Assembly (NCBI GenBank): GCA_910588335.1
Contig: CAJUQV010000014.1
Span: forward strand, 19,053-83,052
Direction: 5' to 3'
Length of the DNA: 64,000 nucleotides
Origin: an uncultured Ruminiclostridium sp.
Lineage (GTDB): Bacteria; Bacillota; Clostridia; Oscillospirales; Ruminococcaceae
Of the stretch, positions 61,819 to 64,000 are shown piece by piece; position 1 is the stretch's first letter; each line of letters starts with the position of its first letter. The position numbers were made by a program, and so were the translations under genes. The notes beneath the pieces are model-generated. The model ran no database searches and was not told where the DNA came from. It was given only the letters and a program-made list of their open reading frames with translations.

Positions 61819-62010
61819 ATGGGAAAGGATATGAAAGGCAGAAATTTAGGAGAAGGAATTTACCAAAGGAATGGCGATAAGTACTCTACAAGGTTTATTT
61901 GTCGAAGCGGCAAGGGGATATTTACTTTAAAAAAACACACAATCACCATAAAACGCACAATGGAATTCAGATATGGAGATAAAGATTTCAAATATATAAA
62001 GGAGAAATGA
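61819..62010 (+). pseudogene. N-terminal remnant of a conjugative-transposon tyrosine integrase
   Basis: 63 codons. The first 32 residues (MGKDMKGRNLGEGIYQR, then YSTRFICRSGKG) match the N-terminal arm-binding domain typical of Tn1549/CTn-type site-specific integrases. After about residue 34 the similarity stops, and the core-binding and catalytic domains (normally about 350 more residues) are missing. It is probably a scar from an excised or decayed integrative element. It ends 6 bp before ychF, so a small product may still be made. Confidence 0.65.
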
Positions 62011-62016
62011 AAAAAT

Positions 62017-63111
62017 ATGAAATTAGGTATGGTAGGACTGCCCAATGTAGGAAAAAGTACTCTTTTCAACGCACTCACCAACGCGGGAGCGGAATCGGCA
62101 AATTATCCGTTTTGTACCATTGAGCCGAATGTGGGAATCGTAAGCGTTCCCGACAAGCGTTTGGACAAGCTTGCGGAAATGTACACTCCCGAAAAGTTCA
62201 CGCCGGCAACACTGGAATTTGTTGATATAGCGGGATTGGTAAAGGGCGCTTCAAAGGGAGAGGGGCTTGGAAATAAGTTTCTCGGTGATATAAGGGAAGT
62301 TGATGCAATAGTGCATGTTGTCCGCTGCTTTGAGGATGACAATATAATACATGTCGACGGCTCTATCGGCGCCGCAAGAGATATAGAAACAATAAATCTG
62401 GAACTTATATTCAGCGATCTTGAAATATTGCAGCGCAGACTTGACAAGGATAAAAAGCTTCTTAAGGGAGATAAAACAATTCAAAAGGAGATTGATTTCT
62501 TGGAAAAGCTTATTACTCACATGGAGGACGGAAATACCGCCCGTTCCTTTGATTTTTCAGATGAAGAATCAGAAATTATAAAAACAGTTCCTCTTTTATC
62601 CAACAAACCGGTTATATATGCCGCAAATATGTGTGAATCCGACTTTACGGGGGATATAAACAACAACAAAGAGTATAAAGCAATACTGAATATTGCCGAA
62701 AAAGAAAACAGCACAGTTCTACCGATCTGCGCACAGATTGAGGCGGAAATCGCCGGAATGGATAAAGAAGACAGGGACATGTTTTTGGCGGATCTGGGAT
62801 TGGAGGAAAGCGGACTTAACCGTATTATCAGCAAAGGCTATGCGCTTCTCGGCCTGATCTCTTATCTTACCGCCGGACCTCAGGAGGTGAGAGCCTGGAC
62901 AATAACCAAAGGAACCAAAGCGCCCCAAGCGGCGGGAAAAATTCATACCGATTTTGAAAAAGGCTTTATACGAGCCGAGGTAGTTTCCTTTGACGATCTG
63001 GTAAACAACGGAGGAATGGCGGGAGCCAAAGAAAAGGGACTCGTAAGACTTGAGGGAAAAGAATACGTTATGAATGACGGCGATGTGGTGCTGTTCAGGT
63101 TTAACGTGTAA
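62017..63111 (+). CDS. ychF: Redox-regulated ATPase YchF
   Basis: Obg-family P-loop protein with ATP preference that binds ribosomes and modulates stress responses. 364 residues: G1 GLPNVGKST (7-15), G3 DIAGLVKGASKGEGLGN, the NxxE-type G4 variant YAANMCESD that favours ATP, a coiled coil (about 130-170), and a C-terminal TGS domain (SYLTAGPQEVRAWTITKGTK onward). The ATG follows AAAGGAG. Confidence 0.97.
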   Translation: MKLGMVGLPNVGKSTLFNALTNAGAESANYPFCTIEPNVGIVSVPDKRLDKLAEMYTPEKFTPATLEFVDIAGLVKGASKGEGLGNKFLGDIREVDAIVHVVRCFEDDNIIHVDGSIGAARDIETINLELIFSDLEILQRRLDKDKKLLKGDKTIQKEIDFLEKLITHMEDGNTARSFDFSDEESEIIKTVPLLSNKPVIYAANMCESDFTGDINNNKEYKAILNIAEKENSTVLPICAQIEAEIAGMDKEDRDMFLADLGLEESGLNRIISKGYALLGLISYLTAGPQEVRAWTITKGTKAPQAAGKIHTDFEKGFIRAEVVSFDDLVNNGGMAGAKEKGLVRLEGKEYVMNDGDVVLFRFNV

Positions 63112-63134
63112 AAATGTCTTAATAGGAGCGGAAA

Positions 63135-63572
63135 ATGATTGACGTAAAATTTTACGACAAAGCGGAGGACAGCCTTCTAAAATTTGCGGTAATTGTTGCC
63201 AGAGCCGAAGGAAAATGGATATTCTGTAAGCACAGGCAAAGAGATACTTATGAAATTCCCGGCGGACACAGAGAGACGGGAGAGTCAATTTTTGAAGCCG
63301 CCTGCCGCGAGCTGCGCGAGGAAACGGGTGCGATTGACTTCAAGCTTACTCCTGTATGCGTTTATTCCGTATTGGGAAAAAATTCCATAAATAAAAATGA
63401 TGAGGAAGAAAGCTTCGGAATGTTGTTTTATGCCGATGTCAGTTCATTTGAAAAAGAATTGCACCATGAAATCGATACAATAATTATATCCGATAAACTC
63501 GCTTGTAATTGGACATATCCGTTAATACAACCCAAGCTTATTGAAGAAACGAGAAGAAGGCTGAATTTCTGA
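63135..63572 (+). CDS. NUDIX hydrolase
   Basis: 145-residue NUDIX protein. The box spans about 43-66 (GGHRETGESIFEAACREL then REETGA), with catalytic residues intact. The short N terminus (MIDVKFYDKAEDSLLKFAVI) resembles the YtkD-like 8-oxo-dGTPase/RNA-pyrophosphohydrolase group, but I cannot assign a substrate. It follows ychF by 23 bp with AGGAGCG and is cotranscribed. A family A repeat lies just beyond its stop. Confidence 0.9.
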   Translation: MIDVKFYDKAEDSLLKFAVIVARAEGKWIFCKHRQRDTYEIPGGHRETGESIFEAACRELREETGAIDFKLTPVCVYSVLGKNSINKNDEEESFGMLFYADVSSFEKELHHEIDTIIISDKLACNWTYPLIQPKLIEETRRRLNF

Positions 63573-63593
63573 AGCTTCTTTTGATTTTGGTTA

Positions 63594-63682
63594 TACCAGT
63601 CTTTAATCAAGTTGCAGACTTGATCAAAGACTGCACCCTAAGCACTAATGTTATTGGTCTATACCTTGATCAAAGATTAGTA
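63594..63682 (+). repeat. Family A hairpin repeat, complete copy A2
   Basis: 89 bp, TACCAGTC to GATTAGTA, flanked by TTA (63591-63593, 63683-63685). Hairpin 1: CTTTAATCAAG/CTTGATCAAAG. Joint TTGCACCCTAAGCACTAAT reads CTGCACCCTAAGCACTAATG here. Hairpin 2 is weaker than in A1. Confidence 0.85.
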
Positions 63683-63854
63683 TTAGACTTTGAATGTATG
63701 TCGTAATTACTAAGTCATTCCGAGATTCAGTGGTGAATTTATATCCCACACTGAATTGAGATTGGTTTTTTTATCTTTTTCCCGTTAAGTTTGTTAATTT
63801 TCTAACCACATATTTGGCAAAACATACAATTTTTTTCAGTATTTAAAAATGTTA

Positions 63855-63883
63855 TTGACAAATACAACAAAAAGGTGTATAAT
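63855..63883 (+). promoter_or_regulatory. Consensus promoter of the candidate small RNA
   Basis: TTGACA (63855-63860), 17-bp spacer, TATAAT (63878-63883): a full consensus SigA promoter. Confidence 0.85.
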
Positions 63884-63889
63884 ACAAGT

Positions 63890-63994
63890 AAGTTAAATCA
63901 CTTTGATTTACTTAACTTTTAGTTGTCTCCTTTCTTTTGTTCTACACATTCAAATTTTTCATTTTGGAATCCCTTTGGGGGATTCCTTTTTTTT
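63890..63994 (+). ncRNA. Candidate small RNA with anti-ribosome-site motif
   Basis: A perfect promoter is followed about 105 bp later by a strong terminator (GGAATCCC/GGGATTCC stem at 63966-63986, then eight T). No ATG-led frame of useful size lies between. A 5' hairpin (TAAATCA-CTT-TGATTTA) precedes a single-stranded C/U-rich stretch GTCTCCTTTCTTTTGTTC, whose CTCCTTTC is the complement of a GAAAGGAG ribosome site. It could instead be the attenuated leader of a gene beyond the window edge. Confidence 0.55.
63966..63994 (+). terminator. Rho-independent terminator at right edge
   Basis: 8-bp GC-rich stem GGAATCCC / GGGATTCC with 5-nt loop and T8 tail. Confidence 0.85.
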
Positions 63995-64000
63995 GATTGT

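Noticed and set aside
1..64000. CRISPR arrays, tRNA and rRNA genes
   Set aside because: No regularly spaced direct repeats were seen, and the few intergenic gaps show no cloverleaf-like or rRNA sequence.

Overview
The window looks like the chromosome of a low-to-moderate GC anaerobic Firmicute of class Clostridia, plausibly a gut Oscillospirales/Ruminococcus-type bacterium. The basis is gene content (SepF, YlmH, DivIVA, SecG, RicF/YlbF, PadR and VanR/VanS-type regulators), a class 1B dihydroorotate dehydrogenase with PyrK, a split transketolase, AAGGAG-type ribosome sites and near-consensus SigA promoters with 17-bp spacers. The genus is inference. I see no rRNA, tRNA or CRISPR array.

Layout. 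1-7.4 kb: a VanS/VanR-like two-component pair (kinase cut by the left edge), a CLC antiporter with CLC-F-like features, an MntP/YtaF-type membrane protein, an M56 (BlaR1-like) sensor peptidase behind a BlaI-type operator, an HD hydrolase plus NUDIX pair, and a Cu,Zn superoxide dismutase. 7.4-18.2 kb: pyrimidine synthesis read leftward (pyrC, pyrF, carA, carB, a membrane protein, a GNAT-MazG fusion, pyrK, pyrD, a phosphatase). 18.3-20.6 kb: repeats and the two transketolase subunits. 20.6-28.4 kb: a methyltransferase-pyrophosphatase fusion, a HAD phosphatase, then the cell division cluster rluD-lspA-divIVA-ylmH-sepF-yggS-hlyD-like, and hfq. 28.9-39.1 kb: miaA-mutL-mutS-(HExxH protein)-ylbF-miaB and a tandem ThyX-like protein. 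39.4-42.3 kb: a PatB-type lyase and an HD-GYP protein on the plus strand. 42.3-51.5 kb: leftward metabolic and envelope genes (aldolase-like, U32 protease, mltG, 5-FTHF cyclo-ligase, DJ-1, DUF2156, tmk, CDF exporter). 51.9-54.6 kb: secG and rnr. 54.7-60.9 kb: an efflux island (PadR regulator, membrane protein, two ABC half-exporters, XRE regulator). 61-62 kb: a scar holding an integrase remnant, a broken reading frame and nested repeats. 62-64 kb: ychF, a NUDIX gene and a probable small RNA.

The most striking content is two sets of small non-coding mobile elements. Family A (about 50-110 bp, ends TACCAATC...GATTAGTA, 3-bp TTA or TCA duplications) is built from hairpins whose stems change sequence while staying paired. 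The second superfamily (about 137-175 bp, mostly TA-flanked, with varied terminal inverted repeats around one shared core hairpin) is MITE-like. Each family is inserted into a copy of the other (43.9 kb and 61.2 kb). One copy landed on the 5' end of miaA and now appears to supply its ribosome site and start codon. No transposase that could move either family is in the window.
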